Of a DNA stretch of 64,000 bases, positions 46,923 through 55,983 are shown in pieces. Within the stretch, counting starts at the first letter, position 1, and each line of letters opens with the position of its first letter. The position numbers and the translations under genes were made by a program. Origin of the DNA: Domibacillus robiginosus (GTDB lineage: Bacteria > Bacillota > Bacilli > Bacillales > Domibacillaceae); contig NZ_LAHL01000009.1 in the NCBI RefSeq assembly GCF_000966195.1, positions 62,001 to 126,000 on the forward strand, read 5' to 3'. The notes under the pieces were generated by a model, which was not told the DNA's origin, did no database searches, and saw only the letters and a list, made by a program, of their open reading frames with translations.

Positions 46923-47795
46923 ATGAAGCGTGGCGTTAAACTCAAAAATATACTTTTTATTTTAATCGGTTCAGCGATTTTTTCGTTTGGACTTGTCCAC
47001 TTTAATATGCAGAATAATTTAGCTGAAGGTGGCTTTACAGGCATCACCCTGCTCTTATACAGTTTATTCCAATTTGATCCCTCCTACTCCAACTTATTAT
47101 TGAATATCCCTATTTTCCTGATTGGATGGAAGCTGCTTGGCCGTGTTTCTTTTTATTATACGCTGATCGGCACATTCAGTGTTTCCCTCTTTTTATGGGT
47201 TTTTCAAAAATGGCAATTTCACATCCCGCTTCGGGATGACCTGTTTCTCGCTGCCCTGTTTGCAGGTGTATTTATCGGTGCGGGTCTCGGCATTACATTT
47301 CGGTACGGAGGCACAACAGGCGGCGTAGATATTATCGCACGACTCGTACATAAATACTGGCAGGTCAGCATGGGGAAAACGATGTTTCTTTTTGATGCAG
47401 CTGTTATCATTGCTTCTTTTTTAACCTATATCGATTATCGGGAAGCGATGTATACGCTCGTTGCCGTATTTGTGGCGGCACGTGTAATTGATTTTATGCA
47501 GGAGGGAGCATACGCGGCACGAGGCGCCATGATTATTTCTTCTGCTCATAACGAAATTGCCGAAGAAATTAACAAGCGAATGGACCGTGGCGTGACGATT
47601 TTAAAAGGATATGGTTCCTTTACCAAGCAGGAACGCGACGTGCTGTACTGTGTAGTAGGCCGCAATGAAATTGTCCGGCTAAAAAGTATTATTCATGCAG
47701 TGGACCCGCACGCTTTTGTATCCGTGACAGTGGTGCATGACGTTTTAGGAGAAGGCTTTACGCTCGACGAAAACAAGCAGCCGATTGAACATTAA
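46923..47795 (+). CDS. ypjC: YitT-family membrane protein (YpjC)
   Basis: A 290-residue protein with five to six membrane spans in the first 190 residues (ILFILIGSAIFSFGLVHFNM; GGTTGGVDIIARLV loop) and a cytosolic DUF2179 domain after about 200 (KRMDRGVTILKGYGSFTKQE; HAVDPHAFVSVTVVHDVLGE). Transport substrate unknown. ATG at 46923 after AAAGGAG. It ends at the bidirectional terminator now duplicated around a repeat element. Confidence 0.9.
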   Translation: MKRGVKLKNILFILIGSAIFSFGLVHFNMQNNLAEGGFTGITLLLYSLFQFDPSYSNLLLNIPIFLIGWKLLGRVSFYYTLIGTFSVSLFLWVFQKWQFHIPLRDDLFLAALFAGVFIGAGLGITFRYGGTTGGVDIIARLVHKYWQVSMGKTMFLFDAAVIIASFLTYIDYREAMYTLVAVFVAARVIDFMQEGAYAARGAMIISSAHNEIAEEINKRMDRGVTILKGYGSFTKQERDVLYCVVGRNEIVRLKSIIHAVDPHAFVSVTVVHDVLGEGFTLDENKQPIEH

Positions 47796-47826
47796 AAAAA
47801 CACCGGGAACCCTCCCGGTGTTTTTT
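47794..47826. terminator. Bidirectional terminator behind ypjC, copy 1
   Basis: A7, then CACCGGGAA-CC-CTCCCGGTG and T6: a near-symmetric hairpin. A 33-bp direct copy differing only in the two loop bases (TT for CC) lies at 48304-48336. Confidence 0.9.
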
Positions 47827-48303
47827 CGAACTGTGAAATAGGATGTTGTCCAACTACATCACCCTCAGAACCCGACTGTTTATGGACATTTTCAGACTGG
47901 CTTGCTCCCTTCTGTGTGACCGTTCTTAGTCGAAGCATAAAAAGAGCGGCATTCGCCGGGCTCCGCTTTTGTGGGAGAAAAGGAAGCCAGTAAAACCCGG
48001 TCTGTTTCCCTTTCTTTGCTGGAAAAACAGAAAAAACCTTTCAACCTCTCTGTTTTTCAGAAGCACAATGGGTGGAGGGCTGCCGGCATAGACTCCCGCG
48101 GGACGAGCGGACAGGGTGAAACAGGCATTGCGAAGCGGTGGCTGGTTCAGCGTTCGCCCCTGCTGTTAGCGCAGCCGCCAGCCCGCAGTCCCTGAAGCTG
48201 TTTTTCAAAAGAAGAGGCTTTCAGGCAAGCTAAAAAAGAAACACACCATATAAACTTTTTGAAAACGGAATATCTTCTTGACGAATTTATTTCTCACAGA
48301 ATG
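47827..48303. mobile_element. Interspersed non-coding element, family 2, copy B
   Basis: A 477-bp segment with no gene, the reverse complement of much of the element at 5181-5728 (for example the stretch around GTGGCTGGTTCAGCGTTCGC). It contains GGGACGAGCGG at 48100-48110. Its ends begin CGAACTGTGAAATA on the left and, on the opposite strand, CATTCTGTGAGAAATA on the right. It lies exactly between two copies of one 33-bp terminator, separating convergent ypjC and the zinc peptidase gene. Confidence 0.65.
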
Positions 48304-48336
48304 AAAAAAACACCGGGAATTCTCCCGGTGTTTTTT
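48304..48336. terminator. Terminator of the zinc peptidase gene, copy 2
   Basis: A7, CACCGGGAA-TT-CTCCCGGTG, T6: identical to 47794-47826 apart from the loop. It starts one base from the stop codon of the minus-strand gene. Confidence 0.9.
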
Positions 48337-48337
48337 A

Positions 48338-49015
48338 TTAATCATCGCTTTGCGCCATACCTGTGTACATAAGAACAAGACGTACAAGCTCAAGAACGGC
48401 TACAGCTGCTGCCGCGACGTATGTCATCGCTGCTGCGTTCAACACTTTACGCGCCTCGCGCTCTTCGTTATTACGGACAATACCGGAAGCAACGATTTGG
48501 TCCATCGCCCGGTTAGAGGCATTAAACTCAACCGGAAGCGTAATCACTTGAAAAAGAACGCCGGCTGCCATAAGGATGATCCCAAGCAGAAGCATATTTG
48601 TTGCGCTGGCAAAAATACCGATCATGATAAAAATCCATGACATGTTCGAGCTGAAATTAGCAACTGGAACAAGAGCATGACGGAACCGAAGAAACGCATA
48701 ACCAACCTGGTCTTGAATAGCGTGTCCCACTTCATGGGCTGCCACAGCCGCACCAGCAATTGAATGGCCGTGGAAGTTATTTGACGACAGATTGACTGTT
48801 TTGGTTATCGGATTGTAATGGTCGCTTAAAAACCCGCGGGATTCCACTACTTTTACGTGCTGGAGTCCATTGTCATCAAGAATCCGACGGGCTGCCTCTG
48901 CACCAGTAATCCCCGTTGAAACGGCTACTTTTGAATATTTGTTGTACGTGCTTTTTACCTTAAACTGCGCCCAGAGCGGGAGCAAGATCAGCAGGGCAAA
49001 ATAAATGAGCCACAT
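48338..49015 (-). CDS. YugP-like zinc metallopeptidase of the membrane
   Basis: A 225-residue membrane protein: an N-terminal span (WLIYFALLILLPLWAQF), a catalytic part with AAHEVGHAIQDQ (HExxH zinc site, near residue 90-100) and further spans (MSWIFIMIGIFASATNMLLL; GIILMAAGVLFQVITLPVEF). This is the neutral zinc metallopeptidase family of B. subtilis YugP; substrates unknown. Of the two ATGs the second (49015) suits the GAAGG ribosome site. Confidence 0.9.
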   Translation of the reverse strand: MWLIYFALLILLPLWAQFKVKSTYNKYSKVAVSTGITGAEAARRILDDNGLQHVKVVESRGFLSDHYNPITKTVNLSSNNFHGHSIAGAAVAAHEVGHAIQDQVGYAFLRFRHALVPVANFSSNMSWIFIMIGIFASATNMLLLGIILMAAGVLFQVITLPVEFNASNRAMDQIVASGIVRNNEEREARKVLNAAAMTYVAAAAVAVLELVRLVLMYTGMAQSDD

Positions 49016-49091
49016 CATTTACCTTCATCTACCTCCATAATAGTGTCGTATTTTGTCTTATGTTTATTTTACCGATTTATACCCCCCGGCG

Positions 49092-49301
49092 TCAAAGATT
49101 ACGCTTATTTTCCCTTTCTTCTTCTTTCATTCCTTTATACTTTTTTCTGCCTGTATATAAAAGGGACACAAGGACAACACCGCCTGTAAGCGCCGTGACG
49201 TGAATAAGCTGCTCTTTTTTCTCGGGCTTCATTTCTTCCGCTCCGCCGACCGGTACAAATATGAGAAGGAAACTCCATATAAATGCGATGACTTTGTCCA
49301 T
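49092..49301 (-). CDS. Short YpjB-like protein, probably internally deleted
   Basis: A 69-residue protein with a signal-like start (VIAFIWSFLLIFVPVGGAEE), a short charged linker, a second membrane span (VTALTGGVVLVSLLYTG) and a basic tail RKKYKGMKEEE. It lies between ypjA and ypjC where B. subtilis has ypjB, a sporulation protein of about 260 residues whose end is also a membrane span followed by a WRKYK-like tail. If related, the outside domain of nearly 200 residues is gone. The match of the end is from memory and needs alignment. ATG at 49301. Confidence 0.65.
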   Translation of the reverse strand: MDKVIAFIWSFLLIFVPVGGAEEMKPEKKEQLIHVTALTGGVVLVSLLYTGRKKYKGMKEEERENKRNL

Positions 49302-49363
49302 TCTCCATCCCCCCATCTGCTTCTTTCAGTATATGCGCACAGAGGAAGGAATGATGCCGTTTC

Positions 49364-49942
49364 TCACCACTTTAATCGTTTTGGGCGGACACACATCCAC
49401 CATGTAACCAAAATCGAGAGCAGGCTGAGCCAGAATGTAAAATAACCAATTTCTTGAATGTATAAATCAAGCTGTGAATACACAGGATACTGCATAAAAA
49501 CATAGTCGATGATTTCATTATGCACCGTCCAAACCGCCGCAGCGATCAAATGAACAGGCTTTACCCGGAAAAACGGCGCATAAAGCAGTCCCTGCACGGC
49601 CATTCCAAAGTGTGAAGCGACCAGCATCCATCCCAGCCAGGAAAGATTGCCTGTTACAGCCAGTGTCAGTCCGTTCATAACAACGGCCCAAATGCCATAC
49701 TTAAAAAGCGTCATGACAGCCAGTGCCTGTATAAGTCCCCATTGCCGGCCGATCAAGATTCCAAACAGAGCAATGGTAAAAAACAAACTAGCCGTCGGAC
49801 TGTCCGGCACGAATGGAAGAAAAATAGCAGCCGTTTGCTCCAGCTGAGGCATGTACCAGATGTATCCGTAGATAGTGCCAAGTAAATTAATCAAAAAAAG
49901 TGCCCACATAAAAGAGCGGTTCGATAAAAGATAAAACAGCAT
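49364..49942 (-). CDS. ypjA: DUF1405 membrane protein YpjA
   Basis: A 192-residue protein with five to six membrane spans (SFMWALFLINLLGTIYGYIW; SLFFTIALFGILIGR; WLGWMLVASHFGMAVQGLLY; YFTFWLSLLSILVTWW). WYMPQL and WTVHNEIIDYVF are family segments of DUF1405. Function unknown. ATG at 49942 after GGAGG. It lies downstream of qcrC as in B. subtilis, behind a terminator. Confidence 0.9.
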   Translation of the reverse strand: MLFYLLSNRSFMWALFLINLLGTIYGYIWYMPQLEQTAAIFLPFVPDSPTASLFFTIALFGILIGRQWGLIQALAVMTLFKYGIWAVVMNGLTLAVTGNLSWLGWMLVASHFGMAVQGLLYAPFFRVKPVHLIAAAVWTVHNEIIDYVFMQYPVYSQLDLYIQEIGYFTFWLSLLSILVTWWMCVRPKRLKW

Positions 49943-49958
49943 TTGTATGCCTCCATGG

Positions 49959-49990
49959 AAAAAAGGACTGCCCATCAACCCGGACAGTCC
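49959..49990 (-). terminator. Terminator of the qcrABC operon
   Basis: Minus-strand stem GGACTG / CAGTCC, extended by TCCGGG/CC pairs, with T-run; it lies right after the qcrC stop. Confidence 0.85.
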
Positions 49991-49996
49991 CATTGA

Positions 49997-50764
49997 TTAT
50001 TTTGCTTCTAGTGTAGAAATAAATTCCGACAGCTTTTTTAAGTCTTCTTCATTTCCTTTATACATATCCGGCGGCATGGAACCCTTCCCGTTGACCGCGA
50101 TCTCCGCGATTTCATCCGGTGTTAAGCCGGTGCCGACAAGAGACGGTGCCGCTGCCCCTCCGGACAATGTATCACCGTGGCAATTGATACAGCCATTTTC
50201 CTGATAAATTTGAAATCCTTCAGAATTTGTATCAATGGCTGCTTCTTCTACAATCGCTCCCATCGCTTCTTTCGCTTCCCAGTCGACTGCGTCAACAGAC
50301 TCCCATGTAAGGAAAATAACAGCGGCAAGAGACAAAAGCATAAAGCCGGTGGCAAACGGACGCTCAAGCGGCCGGCGCTTTGGTCCGCGATCGATAAACG
50401 GTGCAAGCATAAGGCCGCCAAAAGCAAGACCCGGGATAATAAATGCACCGATAATATTATAAGGACCGGATGCGTACGAATACTTTAAAAGCTGATACAA
50501 AAACAAGAAGTACCAGTCCGGTAGCGGCAGATATCCTGTATCGGTCGGATCGGCAACACGCTCAAGCGGCGATGGGTGCGCGATCGTCAAACAAAGATAG
50601 CCGATTAAAAATACGGAACCAACCATCCATTCCTTTAAAAGGAAGTTTGGCCAGAAAGCCTCTGTTTTACCCGGGTATTCCGAGTAATCTTTTGGAATAT
50701 TCGATTTTCGTTCAGCAGGAATACGCGAGTCTCCGACAAACTTCATTCCTTTTCCACGATGCAC
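49997..50764 (-). CDS. qcrC: Menaquinol:cytochrome c reductase cytochrome b/c subunit
   Basis: A 255-residue fusion typical of Bacillus: an N-terminal part equals subunit IV of the bc complex with three membrane spans (GSVFLIGYLCLTIAHPSP; LPLPDWYFLFLYQLLKY; GFMLLSLAAVIFLTW) and the C-terminal domain is a cytochrome c with CINCH haem site (about residues 188-192) and a distal Met in KGSMPPDM. It passes electrons from menaquinol to cytochrome c. The start is GTG at 50764 with GGAGGGG upstream. Confidence 0.95.
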   Translation of the reverse strand: MHRGKGMKFVGDSRIPAERKSNIPKDYSEYPGKTEAFWPNFLLKEWMVGSVFLIGYLCLTIAHPSPLERVADPTDTGYLPLPDWYFLFLYQLLKYSYASGPYNIIGAFIIPGLAFGGLMLAPFIDRGPKRRPLERPFATGFMLLSLAAVIFLTWESVDAVDWEAKEAMGAIVEEAAIDTNSEGFQIYQENGCINCHGDTLSGGAAAPSLVGTGLTPDEIAEIAVNGKGSMPPDMYKGNEEDLKKLSEFISTLEAK

Positions 50765-50806
50765 TGCGTTCCCCTCCTTTGAATTGGACTGAAGCAGGGC
50801 CGCTTT

Positions 50807-51481
50807 TTACAATGGGCCGGAAATTCCCTGCTTGCGGATCATAATAAAGTGGGCGCCCATTAAGCCAAGCAATGCAGCCGGCAGGAAAAACACATGAATG
50901 GCAAAAAATCGGGTCAGCGTCTGCGCACCGACAATATCGGGATGTCCAGCAAGCAGCACTTTTAATTCCTGGCCAATCAGCGGCGTAGAAGCCGCAATCT
51001 CAATTCCTACCTTTGTAGCGAAAAGAGCTTTCATATCCCATGGAAGCAAGTAGCCGGTAAAACCGAGGCCGAGCATGACAAAGAAAATCAACACGCCAAC
51101 CACCCAGTTTAATTCACGCGGCTTTTTGTACGCTCCCTGGAAAAACACGCGGAGTGTATGTAAAAACATCATAACGATAACAAGACTTGCACCCCAGTGA
51201 TGCATACCGCGCACAATTACGCCGAAAGCGACTTCATTTTGAAGATAATAAACAGATTCCCATGCATTTTTAATGTCTGGCACATAGTACATCGTTAAAA
51301 ACATGCCGGATAGGATTTGAATGACGGTCACAAAAAAAGTCAGGCCGCCGAAGCAGTACACAAAAGCCGAAAAATGATGAGCCGGATTTACGTGTTCGGG
51401 CACTTCATGATCCGCAATATCGCGCCACATCGGCGTAATATCGAGACGTTCATCCACCCAGTCATAAATTTTGTTGAGCAT
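50807..51481 (-). CDS. qcrB: Menaquinol:cytochrome c reductase cytochrome b subunit
   Basis: A 224-residue cytochrome b6-type protein with four membrane spans and bis-His haem ligands: the first helix has HHFSAFVYCFGGLTFFVTV, then MHHWGASLVIVMMFLHTLRV and, in the last helix, FFAIHVFFLPAAL. A cysteine for a covalent haem, as in cytochrome b6, is at the DWVDER-downstream area only weakly supported. Between qcrA and qcrC. Confidence 0.95.
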   Translation of the reverse strand: MLNKIYDWVDERLDITPMWRDIADHEVPEHVNPAHHFSAFVYCFGGLTFFVTVIQILSGMFLTMYYVPDIKNAWESVYYLQNEVAFGVIVRGMHHWGASLVIVMMFLHTLRVFFQGAYKKPRELNWVVGVLIFFVMLGLGFTGYLLPWDMKALFATKVGIEIAASTPLIGQELKVLLAGHPDIVGAQTLTRFFAIHVFFLPAALLGLMGAHFIMIRKQGISGPL

Positions 51482-51495
51482 ACCGTACGCCCCCT

Positions 51496-51999
51496 TTACA
51501 CGATATTGTTTGCTTCTGGTTTGCCGAGCTGGAGAAGACCATCTTTTTCAGCAGTAGGATACACATCAAGCGGTTTTAATGGCGGTGTATTCGGCACATT
51601 TTTCCCGCTTTTTTCGTACAAGCCATTGTGGCATGGGCAGAAAAATCTGTCCTTATGATCGTTTCCTTCCCAGCTTACCGTGCAGCCCAGATGCTTACAG
51701 ATCGGTGACAGGGCGACAATTTCATCTTGATCGTTTTTGTATACCCAGGCCGTGCTTGTGACTTCCGATGTATACCATGCGTCGGTCTGCTCATACGAAA
51801 AGTCAACGCGTACCGGTACATCTGTTAAATCTGCTACTTTTTGCTGTGTAGGATGAAATTCGCCGGCCGCTTCCCCTTTCAGAACCGGATCAACCGCAAA
51901 ACGAACCATCGGCATCAGCATCCCTGCAGCCATGAAACCGCCTACACCAGTGAGTGTGTAGTTTAAAAACTGGCGTCTTGATACAGGCTGTTTCCCCAT
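51496..51999 (-). CDS. qcrA: Rieske iron-sulfur subunit of menaquinol:cytochrome c reductase
   Basis: A 167-residue protein with a twin-arginine-like start (SRRQFLNYTLTG) and one membrane anchor, then a Rieske domain with CKHLGCTVSW and FFCPCHNGLY, giving the two Cys and two His of the 2Fe-2S cluster. GGGGGGG precedes the ATG at 51999. First gene of qcrABC. Confidence 0.96.
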   Translation of the reverse strand: MGKQPVSRRQFLNYTLTGVGGFMAAGMLMPMVRFAVDPVLKGEAAGEFHPTQQKVADLTDVPVRVDFSYEQTDAWYTSEVTSTAWVYKNDQDEIVALSPICKHLGCTVSWEGNDHKDRFFCPCHNGLYEKSGKNVPNTPPLKPLDVYPTAEKDGLLQLGKPEANNIV

Positions 52000-52151
52000 A
52001 CTTTCCCCCCCTTATACACTTTGCCTCGCCCGCTGTGAACCATATATGAGCAAAAATATAAAACTATGACATTTTAATGATAATCGATACCGGATAGCAG
52101 GTCAATAACCTCTGAATGAAAACGCTTTTTCGATTGTGACAATTTTCCGAA

Positions 52152-52604
52152 TTATTCAAAATTCTCCTGCCATTTGTCAACAACTCTATTGACAAGCTGC
52201 TTTGCTTGATCGGCAATCAATGAACGCTTTATGCTTTCTTCCATGTCACCAAGCGGAACAGGAGGGACAAAAATGACCGCACCCTGCAGTTCATCTTCGC
52301 TCTGGCGCCATGCGGGGTCTGACGTTAAAAAAAACACATGCTTAAACCCGGCTAATTGCGCTCTTTCCGACCAGAGAGGGGCTTTGTCTGCCGTTTCCGG
52401 TACATAAGCGTACGGCGGCGTCACGACGATTCTTCCTTTAAACTGCCGTTCTAGAAAATCAGCCAGCAGCCCAACAAATTCATATTGCTCGGCTGACCGC
52501 TTAAATTCTGCGCCAAAGTCCACTGGCACAAGCGGTATGATGACTGTGTCGATATACTGTTTCTGCTGCTCAACAAGGACAGCATCTTTTCCATTCCAAT
52601 TCAT
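52152..52604 (-). CDS. ypiF: DUF2487 protein YpiF
   Basis: A 150-residue soluble protein with segments IIPLVPVDFG, VVTPPYAYVP and VFFLTSDPAWR that fit YpiF. Function unknown. AAAGGAGG lies upstream of the ATG at 52604. It sits between ypiB and qcrA, as in B. subtilis. Confidence 0.86.
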   Translation of the reverse strand: MNWNGKDAVLVEQQKQYIDTVIIPLVPVDFGAEFKRSAEQYEFVGLLADFLERQFKGRIVVTPPYAYVPETADKAPLWSERAQLAGFKHVFFLTSDPAWRQSEDELQGAVIFVPPVPLGDMEESIKRSLIADQAKQLVNRVVDKWQENFE

Positions 52605-52660
52605 TTTATCACCTCCTTTTCATCATATCGGTCTTTCCTTCTTTTTGTAAATACGAGTGT

Positions 52661-52691
52661 AAAAAAAAGCATCCGATCAACTGTCGGATGC
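52661..52691 (-). terminator. Terminator of ypiA-ypiB
   Basis: Minus-strand stem GCATCCGA / TCGGATGC with eight T, overlapping the ypiB stop at 52677. Confidence 0.88.
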
Positions 52692-53240
52692 GTCTGTATG
52701 TTTTAATAATTCATTGAGCTGGCCGGTCAGCCGGAAAAATGCTTCTTTATCTCCCCGGTCGAGCGCCGCGTCAATTTGTTCCTTAAGCCGGTCGCGCTGA
52801 AAATCGTATACACTCCACTTTAAAAATTGTTCTGCCAGCTCTTTTTCTTTTTCAGTGAGCCGAATCCGCTTTGGCATAAACGGATTTTCGACCCTTACAG
52901 CCGCGTATTGATGGGACAGATGGGAGCCTTTAAATTTCAGTTCAATAAAGATATCTTCATCTTTGTTTAACCGAATATCATGAAAAGATTTTTCAGCGTC
53001 GGTTGTCATAATATTGTCTTTGAAAAAACGGAAGGGTGCGCTGTCCACACAATGAGAGGACATAATCATGCCTCGAGGACAATACTGGGCGTCTTCCACA
53101 AAATGCACATGCTCCATCAGCTGGTCATGGCTCATTAAATAATTTAAAATCCAGACAGATTCTCTGCGCTTCAGTTGATAATGATTTAAAAACCAGCGGA
53201 TAAAATCCTTTTTCTCGTGAACGGAAACCGGAGCAGCCAT
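52677..53240 (-). CDS. ypiB: UPF0302 family protein YpiB
   Basis: A 187-residue protein. The N-terminal domain ([35 protein letters not shown]) is the UPF0302 unit; the C-terminal helices include [20 protein letters not shown], the IDEAL-type motif. Function unclear. ATG at 53240 with GAGGAG eight bases upstream; start codons further up lack a site. Twenty-two bases after ypiA. Confidence 0.88.
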   Translation of the reverse strand: MAAPVSVHEKKDFIRWFLNHYQLKRRESVWILNYLMSHDQLMEHVHFVEDAQYCPRGMIMSSHCVDSAPFRFFKDNIMTTDAEKSFHDIRLNKDEDIFIELKFKGSHLSHQYAAVRVENPFMPKRIRLTEKEKELAEQFLKWSVYDFQRDRLKEQIDAALDRGDKEAFFRLTGQLNELLKHTDASDS

Positions 53241-53262
53241 TATCATCACTCCTCTGCCTTTT

Positions 53263-54531
53263 TTAATAAGAGTTTATGCTTAAACGTTCAACAAGTTCTG
53301 TCCATTCTTCGTGAAGCGGCTCTGCTTTCGCTAATTTTTGGAAGATAGAAAGCGCCTGTTCACGCTGGCCGTCCTCGAGAAGGAAATAGCCGTACTCGGC
53401 CAGAAACTCTGTATTTTCACCTAAAACAGGATACAAGTATTCATACAGCTCAGCAGCCTCTTTGTATTCTTCCAGCCGTTCTGCAGCCCGCGCCGCATCC
53501 CACAGCAGTAGAGGCTCTCCACTGCCGGATTCACGGAAAATCGAAGCAATTTCAAGTACACCTTCGTATTCTTCCTTTTTCATCAGCAGCGCATTCAGCG
53601 CAAGAGCTGCTTCTGTATATTCCGGGTCAAGCGCCAGCGACTCACGCAGGTGGGCTTCTCCTTCTTCTTCAAGGCCTCTTTTTAGAGCCAGCTTTCCGGC
53701 AAGCAGGAATAGTTCTTTTTGATATGCATCCCGTGCAATCCCTGCACGAGCTGCTTCAAGTGCTGCTTCCAAATCTTCTTCCATCTCATGTGCCCGCGCC
53801 AGGTACAGATAAACAGAATGGTAATCGGGGTCCAGCTCTGCTGCTTCTGATAATTTAGCGGCCGCTGTTTTGTACTGTCCCGCTTGAAAAGCCGTAAATC
53901 CATACATAAACAACGTATCGATATCGATTTTATCGTCCAAAGCCCGCTCAAAGTGCGGAAGGCTTTCTTCAAAAGCACCGCCGGCACTGTACGCTTCGGC
54001 CAGTCGCTTTTGAATGGAAATGCCGGCAATATCCTGCATGCCTGCCACTTCCAGCTCTTTATACTGACGAACCGCTTCTAAAAACTTTCCTTCTTCCAGG
54101 TAAAGCTCACCAAGCGCGAGCTTAATAACCGGCTCGTCCGGCTCTGCCTGCAGTGCCTGCAGAAGCTTATGCTCGCTGACTTCATACAATCCCTGCATTT
54201 GATAAAGGTCCGCCAGCACAAGCAGCGAGCGTGCATAAAACGGGTCATCCTGATCGATTTCATCTAAAATAAGCATCGCTTCTTCTTCACGGTCAAGTTC
54301 TACGAGCGTCTCCGCCAAAAGCAAAGACAGCTCGCCCTCTCCCGGAAAAGCGCGCAGCAGCTCCTCAAACAGCTGCCTTGCTTCATCTAAAAAACCAAGC
54401 TGGAGCAGCTGCTCTCCCAGCTCAAATTGTTGTTGGGCATCACTAGAGGCGAGCACCTTTTCATATAAGGCAGATGCGCCTGCCATATCTCCCTTTTCGA
54501 GGTGTGCGATCATATTTTCCGCGTCGTTCAT
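53263..54531 (-). CDS. ypiA: Tetratricopeptide-repeat protein YpiA
   Basis: A 422-residue soluble protein built almost wholly of TPR units (for example [55 protein letters not shown]-like units), about eleven in all. TPR arrays mediate protein contacts; the partner is not known. ATG at 54531 after AGAGGCGG. Confidence 0.9.
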   Translation of the reverse strand: MNDAENMIAHLEKGDMAGASALYEKVLASSDAQQQFELGEQLLQLGFLDEARQLFEELLRAFPGEGELSLLLAETLVELDREEEAMLILDEIDQDDPFYARSLLVLADLYQMQGLYEVSEHKLLQALQAEPDEPVIKLALGELYLEEGKFLEAVRQYKELEVAGMQDIAGISIQKRLAEAYSAGGAFEESLPHFERALDDKIDIDTLFMYGFTAFQAGQYKTAAAKLSEAAELDPDYHSVYLYLARAHEMEEDLEAALEAARAGIARDAYQKELFLLAGKLALKRGLEEEGEAHLRESLALDPEYTEAALALNALLMKKEEYEGVLEIASIFRESGSGEPLLLWDAARAAERLEEYKEAAELYEYLYPVLGENTEFLAEYGYFLLEDGQREQALSIFQKLAKAEPLHEEWTELVERLSINSY

Positions 54532-54664
54532 GTTTACCGCCTCTTCTTTCTCCGTCTTCATTTCTTAATTTCTTATTTTAATCAAAGATGGTCAATCGGG
54601 CAACTTTTTGGCTTGTACTTCATGTATTCTACCTGGACGGCTATATTCCTTCTTTCCCGAATAG

Positions 54665-54691
54665 AAAAAGCGCCCTCACAAAGAGGACGCT
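54665..54691 (-). terminator. Terminator of the aromatic operon
   Basis: Minus-strand stem AGCGTCCTC / GAGGGCGCT with TTTTT, overlapping the aroA stop. Confidence 0.85.
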
Positions 54692-55968
54692 CCTGCAGAA
54701 AGCTGATTCAAATGATCGAAAAACTCGGGGTAGGAAACCGCAATGGCTTCATGGTTTTCAAGCACGACTTCGCCTTCTGTCAGAAGGGAAGCAATAGCCA
54801 TGACCATGCCGATTCGGTGATCCCCATGTGACGAAACGGTCCCGCCATGAAGCGGAGATTTACCGCGGATAATCATTCCGTCATCTGTTGCTTCAATGTC
54901 TGCACCAAGCTTTTTCAGCTCATGAACAACCGTGTCAATCCGGTTTGTTTCTTTTACTTTTAATTCTTCTGCATCACGGATCACCGTTTCACCTTCTGCC
55001 TGTGTAGCAAGCAGGGCAATAATCGGGATTTCATCAATTAAACGCGGAATGATCGCGCCGCTGATGTCCGTTCCTTTTAATTGAGACGTTCTGACCGTAA
55101 TGGTCCCCATCTCTTCGCCTGAATCAACTGTTTTCTCAACCGTGATGTCTGCACCCATCTGCTTCATTACATCTATAATGCCTGTTCTTGTTTCATTTAA
55201 GCCCGTGTTTTCAAGAATAACTTCACTGTTTGGCGTAATCGCTGCCGCTACCATGAAAAAGGCCGCAGACGAAATGTCTCCCGGTACGTATACATCTGTG
55301 CCCTGAAAGGTTTGGCCGCCTGTGACGATAATACGGTCACCTTCCCGGCGAATGGTTCCGCCAAACTGCTCAATCATTTTTTCCGTATGATCACGTGTTG
55401 CTTCCGGCTCGATAATGACAGATTCTCCGTCTGCCTGCAGCGCCGCAAAAATCACAGCGGATTTTACCTGCGCACTTGCAACAGGAAGCCGGTACTCAGT
55501 TGTCTCCAGTTTTTTCCCGCGAATCGAAAGCGGTGTAAACCGTCCACGATCGCGCCCGGCAATATCAGCACCCATTGCCGCAAGAGGAACTGTTACCCGG
55601 TCCATTGGACGCTTGCCGATTGATTCATCCCCGATCATCACAGAATGAAACGGTCGTCCCGCTAAAATACCGAGCATTAAGCGTGTTGTCGTACCGGAAT
55701 TTCCGGTATCCAGGATGGCAGATGGCTCCTGCAGCCCTTCCCATCCTTTTCCGTACACAATGATTTCTTCATCTGTTTCATCGATCTGCACGCCAAGCTT
55801 GCGGAAGCAGTCGATCGTGCTCAAGCAATCTTCCCCTTTTAAAAAGTGGCGTACTGTTGTCGTTCCTTCTGCCAGTGCTCCGAACATAATAGAGCGGTGA
55901 GAAATGGACTTGTCACCCGGCACTTCGATACGCCCGCCAAGAGACGGATTAGTAAACGTCAGTTTCAT
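54676..55968 (-). CDS. aroA: 3-phosphoshikimate 1-carboxyvinyltransferase (EPSP synthase)
   Basis: A 430-residue shikimate pathway enzyme (named aroE in B. subtilis) joining shikimate 3-phosphate and [34 protein letters not shown] (the LxNxGT-like PEP loop), [13 protein letters not shown] and [13 protein letters not shown] are intact. The GNSGTTTR loop has Ser in place of the Ala typical for class I enzymes, a feature of class II. Last gene of the aro-hisC-tyrA cluster. ATG at 55968 after GAGGG. Confidence 0.95.
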   Translation of the reverse strand: MKLTFTNPSLGGRIEVPGDKSISHRSIMFGALAEGTTTVRHFLKGEDCLSTIDCFRKLGVQIDETDEEIIVYGKGWEGLQEPSAILDTGNSGTTTRLMLGILAGRPFHSVMIGDESIGKRPMDRVTVPLAAMGADIAGRDRGRFTPLSIRGKKLETTEYRLPVASAQVKSAVIFAALQADGESVIIEPEATRDHTEKMIEQFGGTIRREGDRIIVTGGQTFQGTDVYVPGDISSAAFFMVAAAITPNSEVILENTGLNETRTGIIDVMKQMGADITVEKTVDSGEEMGTITVRTSQLKGTDISGAIIPRLIDEIPIIALLATQAEGETVIRDAEELKVKETNRIDTVVHELKKLGADIEATDDGMIIRGKSPLHGGTVSSHGDHRIGMVMAIASLLTEGEVVLENHEAIAVSYPEFFDHLNQLSAGASSL

Positions 55969-55983
55969 GTATTGGACCCTCTC

